A stretch of 64,000 bases of DNA from Oreohelix idahoensis (lineage: Eukaryota > Mollusca > Gastropoda > Stylommatophora > Oreohelicidae): NCBI GenBank assembly GCA_024509875.1, contig JAMPIV010019834.1, forward strand, positions 336,330 through 400,329. The letters run 5' to 3'. Position numbers and translations under genes: made by a program. The notes beneath the pieces were generated by a model. It saw only the letters and a program-made list of their open reading frames with translations. It was not told the origin of the DNA and did not search any database. Positions 1 through 11,967 of the stretch are shown piece after piece. Each line of letters starts with the position of its first letter. Positions within the stretch are counted from its first letter, which is position 1.

Positions 1-960
1 ATTTTTTACTGGTTATATACACGCTTGTATGCTCAGGGCGCCTATCGCCGACCTTACTGTCGGACAGATTCATGGTAAAAAGATATGTACTCCGGTACAA
101 ATTGCTTCTTGGGAACGGCAGCATTACCTTACTGATACAACATTAACAACTATGCCAAAATCTTATCACCAGGTACATTCTGCTAACGTGATACATTCTG
201 CTAATGTGGTGCGATCTTGCAGTATTAATGATACTATTGTTCATCATACTAATTTTGGTGCTTCTTTTAGCCCAGTTCGACAACCTTAGTACGTCGTTAC
301 TCTAACTTGGATTCTTCATTAAGTACAATTGCGGAAGAAGATCCTTCTGTTTTGTCTGATACACACACTAACTTTATCTCTACGACCGAATCTACATCCA
401 GTCACTTTGGTTGCAATTTCTTTTCTGCTATGAATACTGTTTTCTTTTCTAAATGTACGGCCTTAGTTGTCAATACATTTATATATCTTATGGGTTTCTA
501 TACCTTCCTTATTGGGCCGGTTAGCTCAGTATCTTCTAGTTTTACGACTTTTTGTCGTACTTACTGCTTTTCTTTTGAACTTCGACGCAGGTCTATGTTC
601 ACCACTGTCTGCTTTTACATATGTATAGTATATTTCTTGCTTTTTTATCTGCCCAGTACACAGGCTATGACTTCAGTTCAGCCTTTGAGAGATACGCCTT
701 TGTCAACTGCATTTCCTTTGTCTTGCGTAAGGTCGCAGATTGTTAGTCATCATTGCACTCTTAGTACTTTGCCTATTGACGTCGCTATCATTTGTATATT
801 CATGACTTCTCTGTACGTCATTGCGCACACTTAGATTGTTACTTGCTTTTTCTGGTGTATGTATTTTATACGACGCATTGTCCTCAATGCAGTAATGCAG
901 CGCATTGTCCTCAGTGCGACTTACTTCTCACGCTGCTATTTTTCACGGACACTTTTGTTG
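1..960 (+). other. Unrecognised left edge, probably decayed LTR-element DNA
   Basis: Two open stretches occur on the plus strand, at 29-289 (86 codons) and 307-834 (175 codons). The first contains a short near-repeat (SANVIHSANVV) and ends in SPVRQP. The second is T-rich and has several hydrophobic runs. I recognise neither protein. They lie directly upstream of an RNase H relic, so they may be decayed coding DNA of the same LTR element, but no reverse transcriptase motif can be read in any of it. Confidence 0.3.
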
Positions 961-1413
961 TCTTATATCATTGATAATTTCAATTCAGTCTGTGCTACTT
1001 TCACTGCTACTCTTTTTCGTTTATTGGAGGAAGGTTCGACTAACATCATACAATTGTCTGAAGTTTGCACGGCCACATCCGGTATGTTAAAGTTAAAGTT
1101 AACTTTTTTCTCTAATAATATCCTACCGTTACCAAACAGGAATTTTCATTTGATTATTCGCAGGAACGCCTTCTCGATGGGAATCGGAGCTGTTTTGTTA
1201 CATGATTATGCAGGTACTCAACAACCTGTTCTACGTATTGTCCTACCATTGACTGAATTTGAGCGTCAATACTCTGCGATAGACATCAATATGTTGGACA
1301 ATTCAAGATCTCCAAGAGACGCTGTCGTCTTGCGCCCGTTGGACTTCACCATTCAAGCAATTCGGAATTCTGACTCCGCAGTGGATGATTTTTGTCTCAA
1401 CACGCTCACATGA
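961..1413 (+). pseudogene. Decayed RT connection/RNase H region of a gypsy-type LTR element (element L)
   Basis: The frame reads like the end of a gypsy-type pol. DNFNSVCATFTATLFRLL matches the usual connection region (NFS..A.PLT.LL). FHLIIRRNAFSMGIGAVLLH matches the RNase H core, with the expected catalytic Asp of the TDAS motif replaced (RRNAFS). FERQYSAID matches the E.NYS..E segment, although its Glu is now Asp. LDFTIQAIRNSDSAVDD resembles the usual RNase H end (FDF.I....G..N..AD). The part between is deleted. No integrase motif follows, and the frame stops here. With catalytic residues lost and a deletion this is a dead relic. It probably belongs to the element whose 3' LTR starts at 3349. 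Confidence 0.6.
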
Positions 1414-1581
1414 CTTTCCAAGGCCGCTGGAGCTTTGATATTGCACATAACTAATTGAGGACATTGTGTTCTTTGACTTTCATGTGACACGTTATTAGCA
1501 TATTATTCATACACAACAGTTTGTTGATGAACATTGAACGAGTGACAATAGTATTGACAATAGTATTTAAACTTAATGTAT

Positions 1582-2675
1582 TGTGATGGGGCCGGGAAAA
1601 CACCCCTGAGGCCCCACCCCCACTTCAGTTCAAGGCATGTTTGTCGCCCATATATTTTCGGTCGGCCCACGTGACTGTCAGCTGACGTGACGGCGCGAGC
1701 CTGGGTTGTGAAAAATCTGAAGTAGAAGATATGTAATTAGGCTAGAAATTAATTGTGGTGTATAGTTGTGAGTCATATTTGATATTCGTGGGTTATATTA
1801 AATAGCTGTAGGTTTTATTTGTGTTTTCGCTATTCCTAAAGCGATAATCGCGTGTGTTATTTGCGTGGCGCAATTAATCCGCGCAGCGCGCAGTAAGTTG
1901 AGTGATTAGCCTAGTGCCTATAAAAAGAAATAGCGAACCAGCAGCGGCCCTTCTTAAGTATCAGTCCAGACAAGAGAGAACGAAACGAGGCGCCCCGTGC
2001 ACCCACACAGAAGAACACAAAGACATGACACGTGAGTTAATTTAAATTAGAATTAGTTTTATATAATTCTGAGTTTATATCGATGTGGCTATTTTAATGT
2101 TTAGTGAATTAGGTCTAAATAAATAGATAGATGTGTTCCCAAAGGAAATGTCTTTTTAGGGCATTATGATTTAGTCTCGAAATGATAGATGAGTGAAAAT
2201 AATGGTTGATAGGTTTTATGAGGCACGCTAAGCCTAAATCCAGATGTGAGAATTTAGTATCAAGTATTTCAGTCATCAGACCGGGCAAATTTAGTAGGAG
2301 AGTGTTTTATACATGAAACTGGACAGAGAAGCATCTATTACTTGAATTTAGATGATATTAGAAAATATCAAGATGGCGGCCACGTGGTCATGAAAGGCGG
2401 CGCGGTGAATAAAGAAGGCGCCAAGGGGTCCGCGGTAACACTCTTAGCTTGTTATAAGCCTGTATGTTACGCTATGTTATATTGTGTGAATTGACACGTG
2501 GGTGGAAGCAGATTAAGATAATTTTCCCCAGTAAAGGAAAGAGATAGTTTTCGTGTTAATTCCAGTTTTGTTAGAATCAAGAGTTTTATTGTTGTTCGAG
2601 TCGGTGCGAGTGTGAAAAGAGAGTGATCACACATCACAATATAATCATCATCATCATCTCGCCCACCCTATCACA
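1582..2675. mobile_element. Solo LTR inside element L
   Basis: The segment starts TGTGATGGGG and ends CCTATCACA. It is flanked on both sides by GTAT (1578-1581 and 2676-2679), the signature of an LTR with a 4-bp target duplication and no internal region. It contains a TATA-like box, an AATAAA (2408-2413) and a GC-rich hairpin at its start (GGGGCC...GGCCCC, about 1587-1615). DNA to its right resumes the 3' tail of element L. No second copy occurs in the window, so the boundaries rest on the ends and the short duplication only. Confidence 0.55.
1919..1967 (+). promoter_or_regulatory. Putative LTR core promoter (TATA box and initiator)
   Basis: TATAAAAAG at 1919-1927 is followed by TCAGTCC at 1961-1967, which matches the arthropod initiator TCAGT. 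The spacing from the TATA start to the initiator A is 44 bp, longer than the usual 30 or so, so either the start site or the pairing may differ. A splice-donor-like GTGAGT lies downstream near 2031. Confidence 0.4.
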
Positions 2676-3348
2676 GTATCATTACGATACATTTCGGTAT
2701 TGAACATTTACCAAGTGTGTGTGTGTGTGTTTTTTTTTCCTCAGACAATTTTATTTATTTGCATTACCTAGCACTTAGTTGTGCACCAGTAGTAACTGTT
2801 TATAAGCGGTATTAGTTTCTGATTTCAGTAATAAGCTCATTATTAGTACTTAATAAGTTAATTAACTAGTTTCTCTTGCATATTATGCTCTATTTAGATT
2901 GTAGCTTTCTTTTCTGTTTTATATATGTATTGCTTTTTGTTCCATGCTGTTTTGCTACACTTGTATTTATTTACACACAATCCGTTGATTAATTTAAATT
3001 GTTACCATGTTGTATCATTGCTTTCTTTCACTACACACATTTCATTGCTGGTCATTCTTCATTTCATTTCATCTCTTCTTTTCACCTTCCACTTATTGGT
3101 TCATAGTTAGTCTATACTTGATATACTTCATCTTTGTTTGAATTTGATGTTTGATCCTCTTTGCATACTTCATCTTCATACTCCGCACATACTTCCATCC
3201 CTCTATTGTTGGTTTATTGATATAGCTTAACATATAGTATAATTCTCTGTTGTATATAATAGAATTTGATCGACCTCACATTTTTGTTCGATATAATTTT
3301 CCCCCAAAAAAGTGATGTTATCATTTTTTTCCCGGGGTCGGTGTAATC
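2676..3348 (+). other. 3' tail and polypurine-type tract of element L
   Basis: This stretch has no gene. It matches, in order, parts of the 3' tail of element O: a TTACCTAGCACTT block (2763 here, about 19937 there), a TCATTGCTGGTCATTCTTC block (about 3043 and 20463), and a final T-run followed by CCCGGGGTCGGTGTAA next to the LTR (CCCCGGGGGGCGGTGTAGA at 20770-20787). The shared order shows that L and O are relatives. A (GT)n run lies at about 2715-2730. Confidence 0.6.
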
Positions 3349-4078
3349 TGTTAATTCATGTTCTTTGAGTGAAGTGTTTGGGATTTTTATGTACGGGTCT
3401 GATTTTTTATAGACACGCTAGTAAGCACGTTTAAAGTTATGAGATGATTTTTTATTTGGGTGCTTGAACATAGCTCAACTGAGTATGTGTTAGTTTTTTT
3501 TAAACATAAAGAAAGTGTTCAAATGTTCTGAGTAGTTGGGGGGAGAGATACGGGTGAGCTGAGCTCACATCTCAAGCTGTTAGTTCGCGCTTGAGTGAAG
3601 ATGTACTGAGTTGTATTGAGAAAGAATAATCTCGGTCATTAGGTATCTGGCAGAGCTTCGAGACGGTTTTTATAGTCTCGCTACTGTGTCCAGGGTGTTT
3701 TTTTTTAAGGGAAGAGATTCAATATATTATTAATGCCATGGATTATACCGGCTATTACCATTTATAATGAATTGCTGATAATTCAACCAATTTCTGATGG
3801 ATTATATGTACTTTTACAATTTATGATGAGTTGCTGTTTTCTGCAACCTATTTGCCATGGATTATACCTGCTGTTCTAACTTGTGATTTGCTGTCCATGA
3901 TGTCGATGTTGCTGTCGTATTAATAAACTGTGTAATAGTTGAAAACTTAATTCGCATTATCCGTTGGTCTATTTCCTGATCTAACGTTACTGTTGTGTGG
4001 GTGACATCAGAGACATACGAATTTAAAGAACTCACGACATTCGTCCATTATATTTACACACCTGTCGGCCACTAACAG
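3349..4078 (+). mobile_element. LTR of element L (3' LTR)
   Basis: It starts TGTTAATTCATG directly after a G-rich tract, in the same position and with the same first bases (TGTTAA) as the LTR of element O. It holds AATAAA near 3921 and a three-unit tandem repeat upstream of it, the same layout as the O LTR. The right edge is uncertain: ...CACTAACA at about 4078 is my best guess. Confidence 0.5.
3735..3913 (+). repeat. Three diverged copies of a 59-60 bp tandem repeat in the L LTR
   Basis: Units start near 3735, 3794 and 3854. They share ATGGATTATA, an ATTTATGATGAGTTGCTG-like middle and an ACC.ATTT end. The third unit is partial. The array lies just upstream of the AATAAA signal. Confidence 0.6.
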
Positions 4079-4381
4079 TAAGCCCGACATTGCTGACGTC
4101 AACCTTGTCAGCTGTGAGAGACAGTAACACTATCTCTTTCATACAACCCCCACACATACACCAACAGAAGTGGCAGCCAAAAGAGTCATGCAATACTAGG
4201 ATAGTTCCACCTATTCAGTTTATAATGTGTGTCATATTAGAAGCTGTCCCATTAAGTGTCATATTGCCTGTCACAACGGTGTTGTAACCGGAGGGTGAAG
4301 TCAGGAGTGACTGGACAAACTGAGTGTGATAACATAGGTTAGGAAGTTTGCGTATAATAAAAACGCACTGGTAGATTTTAC

Positions 4382-5113
4382 TAATATCATCATCAGCTGC
4401 CATCTCCACAACCAACGAAGGTTGGCTGTAATGGATCTCCAACGTCTTCTATCTCTTGTCTTGGTGGTGCACTCTGATAGACTCTTTCCTGTCCATCTCT
4501 TGATGTTATCTTCCCACTTATAGCGCTGTCTTCCCCTTGAACGTTTGCCTTCACCTCTCCCTTCTATTATGGTCTTCTGCAAGGTGTTATGCCTTTATAT
4601 GTGGCCAAAGTATTTTAGCTGCCGAACTTTGATCTCCCTCATTAGTTCTCTTTTCATACCTAGATTTTCTAGGACCTCCTTATTTGTTTTCTTCTCTTTC
4701 CACGAGATACGCCCCATTCTTCTCTATTTCCACATTTCAAGAGCCTCAATTCTTTCTTCCAATTGCTTATTCATCGTCCATGTTTCTACACCATGCAGAA
4801 TATATATAACACTTTATGATTCTCAGTTTTAATTTGCGAGATAACTGTTTAGATGTCAGTATATGTTTCATGTTGTTGAATGTAGCTTTGGCCATTCCTA
4901 TTCTCTTCTTGATTTCTGTTTCACATCTGCCATCTTCTGTTATTATATGACTAAGATATACGTAGCTCTTGATTTGTTCCAGGATTTTCCCATTTACGCT
5001 TATCTTTAATGTGGGCTTATCGTCTGTTTTGCTAATTATCATAGTTTTTGTTTTCTCAATATTAATGTCGAGTCCATATTCATGACTTATACTGTTCACT
5101 TGCTTCACTAACA
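4382..5113 (-). pseudogene. 5'-truncated RTE-clade LINE fragment (RTE-A family), 3' end of pol
   Basis: On the minus strand this encodes the region after the RT active site: HEYGLDINIEKTKTMIISK, then the thumb region (GRCETEIKKRIGMAKATFNN), and the RTE-type C-terminal block with basic GKRSRGRQRYKWEDNIKRW. It ends in a (GAT)n-type tail (4382-4394 on the plus strand, TAATATCATCATCA), as usual for RTE elements. It is split over two frames near 4790 and lacks the endonuclease and RT palm. Relatives lie at 11511-13433/32702-33522 and 34748-35277. Confidence 0.85.
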
Positions 5114-5530
5114 TGGGGGATAATAATATGAGCGGTTGTAGTTTGGAGCTAAGGGAGGCAACTCTATAAGCTGCGCCCCTTAAGATGTGTCGTGGATTTA
5201 GGGTATAGAAAGTTTGCAAGTTGTAGATATGGTTTTGTAAATTTGCATACGCTATATAGAATGACTTTAGGGAAGAAGAATAGATGGAGTATAGATTTAC
5301 GTAGCAAAGGGAGACAATTTGTTATTATGTCCCTTAGGAATTTGCGTTGAATTGTTTTTTGGCAAAGGAATAATGTGAACAGAGCAAGATGCACTGGTTT
5401 TGGAGTGAACGATTCGTGACAAAGCTTGAGTTGTTGGGTTTATGAAGGGTAATGGTAAATCGGATACAAATAAGTAGTCAGTTCAGATTCAGACGCGATA
5501 GGCGTAAGATGGGAATGTGTTTTCTCCCAT

Positions 5531-5818
5531 GTGTTAAAGTACAGAATGGTGAGCTATTTTCGGGGAGAGATTAATACAGCCCAGGTCGGTAGAATGGGAG
5601 AAGATCGGCTACCACGGCAAGCATGGGAAACTAAGAGCCATGGATCCAGACCTCCAGGACGACCCAAAGTCCGCTGGAAGGACACCATTAGACAATCTTT
5701 GAAGGACCGAGGACTAGAATGGAACCAAGCCAGGAGGAAGACAGCCGATAGAATAGTATGGCGCGCTCTCTTACAACCTCTACACCTCACGGTAGAAGAG
5801 GAACGACTAAATAAGTAA
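5531..5818 (+). pseudogene. C-terminal fragment of a LINE reverse transcriptase
   Basis: The 95-codon frame contains RMGEDRLPRQAW, RPPGRPKVRWKDTIRQSL and ADRIVWRALL. This matches the typical end of LINE pol proteins (R...RLP...GRR..GRP..RW.D.....L......A.DR..WR). Similarity starts at about 5570; upstream codons are probably not part of it. No RT palm or endonuclease is nearby, so this is a dead 5'-truncated copy of a LINE different from RTE-A and RTE-B. Confidence 0.7.
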
Positions 5819-8800
5819 GATTACGACAGCATGCCATAGTTTGGATACCTTTTGTGTTCACAAAAGATTGCACTGTTGTCAAGCTCTCTGGACGCTCATA
5901 ATGCCATCATGATAGAAAATTGTCTCTTGATGCAATTTAGGACAGTTTACGTATATTTTCAAGAAGTGTGTAAAATGTTTTTCCAAGTTTCAAGACCAAG
6001 CCGGTATGCATAAACTGTAGTAGCTGATAGACATGTGAAGTACAGACATTTTGGTAGAAATAATCAACCCTGATGGTGTAGGCCAGTCTTAGTGTAAGAT
6101 ACCCAAAGCGATCATACAGTCGTTATAGAAGATAGAACTTTGTCAGAAGAAAAACTAGTATTTAGAACTCAAGGTGAGAGAAGTTCAGCGACAGTCAAAA
6201 TAAGAAGTTTACAACGGTTCTCAAGCCAGTTAGGCTAAGACAGCAGAGACAGATATATAGGGAGAAGAAACAGAGACTAAGAGGAAGGAATGAAAGAGGG
6301 AAGCTAGGACGTTATTGTGATATCATTATGAAAAATAAAGTGCTGTATAAAGGATGTATACTGCAGTGGAAGATTTGGTAAAATAATCCCCTTCCACGTG
6401 ATGTTCTGCAAGTTTTGAAGATGTAAATAAACCGTTCCAAGTTTTTCCTGTTTCACTGCTTTTAGAGTGAAATATGTTCACCATGAGTTTATTATCATCC
6501 AGCATCTGTTCGTACAGCTGTTTATTTTCGTAGATAGCATCACCATCATCATCAACCACCCACTGATAGGACAGTGATCGAACATCCACTATACGCTTAC
6601 ACCATCAACACGCACGATCACAGTGTCCATGTTTTCAGTTTCAGTGGTCAATAATTAATATGAACTAACAGAGATAGACTTAAATTTCCCACTAGACTCT
6701 AGCTGCAGATTTAAGTGCCACATCCCCATCTTCTCTTTCAACAATGCTGTCTAGCATTCAATGTTTTTAATTCATTAACGTTGTTTTGTATTAAATATTC
6801 TGTATTCAGTTATGTTCTCCAGCACTCAGTATTGGCCTTTGACTTAAGTTTTCCAGTATTCAACGTTGCCCATTTACTTAAGAGTGCAGTATTCAATGTT
6901 GACCTTACACTTAAGTTATCCAGTATTCAACGGAAGTCATTCACTTTTATTATCTTGAATTCAAAGGTTTTCATTCAAATAAATCGTCCAGTATCTTTCC
7001 TACATATTCCCTTTCGTGTGTGTGAGTGTGTGTGTGTGTGTGTGTGCGTGCGTGCGTGTGTGTTTGTGTGTGTGTGAGAGACCTTGCAAGAAACCAAACT
7101 AAATAATAAATAAAATGAGTCTTATCTTTCAAGGCATGAAAATAAACCGGGCAGAAACGGCTTGATGAAGTAGATGATGATATAACTACCTCCTAGTCTA
7201 TAAGTCAGAGGCTGTCAACAGCCGATAACTCTTGCTGTGAGCAAAGTAGGCCTGGTGGGAAAGAAATTAAAGAAGGTTGAAACATGTAAAATTTCACATG
7301 CAGAGTCATATATTTTATATTTTAGCAGCGTTTTTTAAAAATAAAGTTTTGCCTCGGTTTGGCGTGGCGCGTTCCGTTCAACCTAGTTGATTATATTAGG
7401 GCGCATGTCCAAACATAAAAGACCCTAAGGTCTGGGGTTAGCAGCTGTAAGTACCAAGAGTTGCCTTATTTTAAAAAATAAAACTGTCCATCATTTCAGC
7501 GAGGCGCGCCAGGTTCAACATAGACACAGTGATGGTATTGCCTCCCCTGCTTTGCAGTAGTGGTCCAACAGTGGCCAAAACTCAAGAGTATCTAATATGG
7601 GCTTCAAAGGTGTCTACCTTCGCACAAGATTACTCTTGGCAGATATGTAGATAGAAGGGTAATGACACTTCTTATCACGAAAGGGAGTCTTCACAAGATA
7701 TTCGGATAAGCGAAAACAATGCTGCTTTGGCTTAGCACGTTAATTCTAGAATCTGCCGACCTCTTTTGTGAAGGAGTTAAGCACTTATTAATTTCAGCTA
7801 TTTCAAGCCCCACCACTGATTTACTCTGTGGAATTCTTATTATTCTGGTATAGCTCAGTTTTAGAGTGTATGTAGTGAATTGATTAAGACAAACATGCAG
7901 TACATTTAAAAGGATTAAATCGAAGTTAAATTTATAAAATTACAAATAACAAAATTTAATAATCACTTAAGACTTAACAGTTTGAAAATAATTGAATAGT
8001 TTGGAAGAAAAGTTTCATCATTGATTTATAGTAAAGGCGATGCAAAAAAGTTCACTTTGGCAGCGTATATTTTTCACTTAGCAGCCAATAGTAGTTTCTG
8101 CTCCCGCTGATGGGTTCTGTTTACACTGCTGTCGCTCGTCGCTGGTCAAGGTTAAAGGCGCTGCACGTTCCCAGACGTCAATTAGTAACGGCCAAGCTGG
8201 TCATGTGTCTGTCTATAAGACCCTCTTATGATGGCATCTCGCACAACGTGTCCACTTCTACCTTTACTTGGTTCCAGAGATAGTACTTTCTGCTGGTACC
8301 ATCAATAACTATGGTAAAGAATAGAAACGAAACGATCTCCTGAGTATTGCGTTTCCCGACACATACTTATGTTCCCCCCTCTTCTATTCTACCATCCCAT
8401 TTATCTCAGAATTTACCCTCGATGAGAATTAAATTTAATCCCTCGGGATAAAACTTTCTTTACATTTAAATTGAATAGCTTTAGCTTTACATGACATGTA
8501 AATGAAAAGGTTAACAATACAGATAGAGTATGTTTACATTTACATTTCCACTGATTGAAAAGTGTTCACAATATAAATTGAATATGTTTTCATTTATGTT
8601 TACACTGATTGAAAAGTTTGAAACTTGGAAACTTACATTAATTTTAAAGGGAACATGTTAATATGGACATTTACACTCCTTTGAAAGTGTAAGTATTTTC
8701 TTAGAATGTACATCATTTCTTTCATCTTTCCCTCCCTGCTCCATAGGAACCTGGGATTACCTTTTGCTTTTAGTTCTCTTTAAGAAACTAGCAATAAAGC

Positions 8801-11510
8801 AATCACCAGCCCGCGCAGTGGTGGTTCATGAATCATCATTCTATACGCTGAGGTTGCTGCCTCAAATGACTGGGACATCCACTAGCGATTTTCACGTATT
8901 AAAATTCACATGGCAATATACATATGTATGTTAGTTCACATGTTAGTAATGAGAAATATAGAAGGTAAAATGACAACTTACGCCAATCCAGGCGCACAGA
9001 CGTTTTGCTCAGATGAATAAAAGAGACTTGAATCGGCTTCTTATACGCGTCTGGGGTGTCGTTAATTTAATAAATTCTCTCTCTGACTTTATGTTTTTCC
9101 TCCAGTTTCCTCAGACATCGGCTTTCCTTATTAAAACGATAGAGATTGTATGTGCTATTTTTGTAAGTCCTGTTAAATACTCAAAATAAAAGGTGTCCGC
9201 TCTACTAAAATAAAATTCTGAATTATAGGCTTCACTCTAGCAAGGTCTGGTATCTTGGCAAGCGATCTTCACAGTAGTTTTGACTGACTGAAGCGTCAGG
9301 TTATATTCACTGCCTTTCCACGCATCTGTTTGTTATGGAGTCTAACCAAAAGCTCCAATCATTTTCAAACAGGCGGGTTAGGGTGTGGTACTTTCAAAAT
9401 ATTCCACTTGAAATAAGGTGCGTAAAGCAAAAGGTCACGTATTACCATTTATGACAATAAGACATACGATGCTTAGCGTACAGACTCGCGAACATGTCGT
9501 TAACCTCATATGACAACGTGTCAGATGTAACAATAATTACTTTTATCACAAAGTAATCTTGTCATCCATGTCAGTCCATACGTTTTCTACCCGTATTCCA
9601 AGCTTTGGAAGACCCGTGTCTTATCAGTGATTAATCAAATACACTGGCGATTTTCGTGGGGCTAATCCTTCGTGGCCAAGATTTGGTACAAAGGAATTTT
9701 ACCAACCTGCCTGTCGTTAATATTATTTCTGCGCTCCTTGGAAAGCTTAGCGAAGGGACAGGAAACAAACTCACGTAATAACTTATCCCTGAGAGGGGTG
9801 TAAGAAAGAAAATACATAATATCTGCTACACATAGCAGAGAACGAAAGAAAGAAAGTGCGACAATTTGAAAGCATGCAATAAAAATCAGTACCACCAATG
9901 TACCGATACTGCCGGAGTGAAACAGAGATCGAGAGGGGTTGCCCCATTCTGTCACAGGCACAGGGTCCGTTGGTTATATTAGGGCATATGTCCAAATTGA
10001 AAAGACCTTGCAGACTGTTTCAGTGTACAATATCCAAAATGCATATCATATCTTGTTAAACGTTTAAATTAAAATTCCGCTTTTAAAAATTAATTCTATT
10101 AAAATTATACTGTCACATGAACAAAAACGCTACACAAAACTAAATTGTTTTTTTATTGTCATTTAAAGTACAAGTATAAGTGTATAAATAAACAGTCCTA
10201 AATTACGTTATAAAATTACGTTAAAAAATTATAAAGCCTGACTTTATTAATTGCAAAATTAAACTGTTTTTAATCATTTTGATTAGTGCCCGTGATTTCT
10301 TACATGAAGTTATTTCCCATGATACAGCCCTTATGCATATATTAAAAAACAATGAAAATACATTAATATTTTTTTTCGTCAAAACCAAAACGATCTAGTC
10401 AACAATAACTTCCCGGCGTTAACCAATAGAACCTAAACAGTAACTCTGCCAAAACACATTAAGTAATAATAAGACATGTGAAATTGTATACGATACATAC
10501 GAACTCAAGGTTTTTCACTTTTTTATATATGGATGTACATAACTAAGGAAAAAAAACAAAAAAACTCATCGGTAATAAACTTACCAGCTTAAAATATTAC
10601 AGCTGAAGTTAATATTTTGCTGCTGTTATTGTTCCTATGCTGACGTACATGTACTGTGGAAGATATTGTTAAATTTGCAACAAAATAGGACATATAATGT
10701 GGACTTCTGTTGCACTCTTTTTTCCCTTCCATGAAAGTTCCCATATTGTGCACCTGGATGGCCCTAACAAAACGACTATTTCTTTGTAGAGGACACACAT
10801 CTAAGAAACAAAATTCTTCATGTGTATAGATTTCTATTTCTTATTTTACAGAGAATGATATGTCATCATGTGACAGAGAATACTCAAATATTCTCAGTTA
10901 TTTGATGAAACAAATAATCACAATTCTTTTAGTTTAATACAATACTAATGTTTAGCTATAGTTTCTAAAACTGAAGTTAGTCAGTGGTTTTATTTCTAAT
11001 CCCATACGAATTAACTCTGTATCGATTATTCGTCTTTGGTCGGCGATGATGGTAATTGGAAATATGGGTTGTTAGATATTGCTGCTGACCGTTTTTCCTC
11101 TTTGGACCTGTCATTTTTTCTATATACTTTTCCAAAAAAAGCGAAGGATTTTCTTGATCAGTTTTACTTGCTTCCCCATACCAACGGGGTAATTACTGTG
11201 TTCTGATATCGCCTGTGACCCGTCCTGAGCTCAGAACTTCCTAGAATGGCCTAAATCTTTTTGGTTTACCAGAACTACAGGTCCTACTTTATTGTTGTTA
11301 TTATAATACATCTACTAGCTGTTGTGCTATATATGTAGTCACTACTAATATAAAAACTGGTTTTACCTATGAGAGTATCAGGTAAATACCTTGTAACTGA
11401 TGTTAGAAATTCTGCTAAGAGACTGTGGCCTGTCCTCACAAAATTGTTTACAACTTGTCGTACATTTTTAGATAGGTTAGAGAGATATTTGGTCTCGTCT
11501 GAGTAGAGCA
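5819..11510. other. No gene recognised (5.7 kb)
   Basis: Only short open frames occur (longest about 120 codons at 6715-7077, running into a GT microsatellite; 99 codons at 9662-9961 on minus), and none has a recognisable motif. A short diverged repeat is shared by 7391-7435 and 9974-10008 (TTATATTAGGGC.CATGTCCAAA, AAAAGACC). Two CACTGATTGAAAAGT blocks occur near 8550 and 8605. Otherwise I see AT-rich DNA without structure. Confidence 0.6.
7016..7076. repeat. (GT)n/(GC GT)n microsatellite
   Basis: An almost pure GT run with a central GCGTGCGTGCGT variant and one TTT interruption. Confidence 0.95.
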
Positions 11511-11967
11511 GATGTCAGTATATGTTTCATGTTGTTGAATGAAGCTTTGGCCATTCCTGTTCTCTTCTTGACTTCTGTTTCACATCTGCCATCTTCTGTT
11601 ATTATATGACCAAGATATACGTAGCTCTTGACTTGTTCCAGGATTTTCCCATTTACGCTTATCTTTAATGTGGGTTTATCGTCTGTTTTGCTAATTATCA
11701 TAGTTTTTGTTTTCTCAATATTAATGTCGAGTCCATATTCATGACTTCTCATACTGTTCACTTGCTTCACTAGTTCTTGTAACTCCTGTTCGCTTTCAGC
11801 TAACAACGCGGTATCGTCTGCATATCTAAGGTTGTTTATTGACCTTCCACTGATGTTCAGTCCTGGTATTTCCTGTATCTGTTTGAAAATGTTTTCGGTG
11901 TATAGATTAATTAGGCAGGGGGACAGCACACAACCTTGTCTGACACCTCTTTTTATGTCTATGTATG
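11511..11967 (-). pseudogene. RTE-A LINE, RT palm and thumb part
   Basis: The minus frame carries KRGVRQGCVLSP (RT motif), NNLRYADDTALLAES (the YADD catalytic site) and the HEYGLDINIEKTKTM segment. It is the downstream continuation of the LINE segment at 12965-13433, the two being separated by the plus-strand RTE-B insertion. Pol breaks off after HILTS at 11511, where unrelated DNA begins, so the last third of this copy is missing. Confidence 0.85.

Noticed and set aside
9662..9995. Overlapping minus frames of 99 and 70 codons
   Set aside because: No recognised domain and no repeat partner; probably chance.
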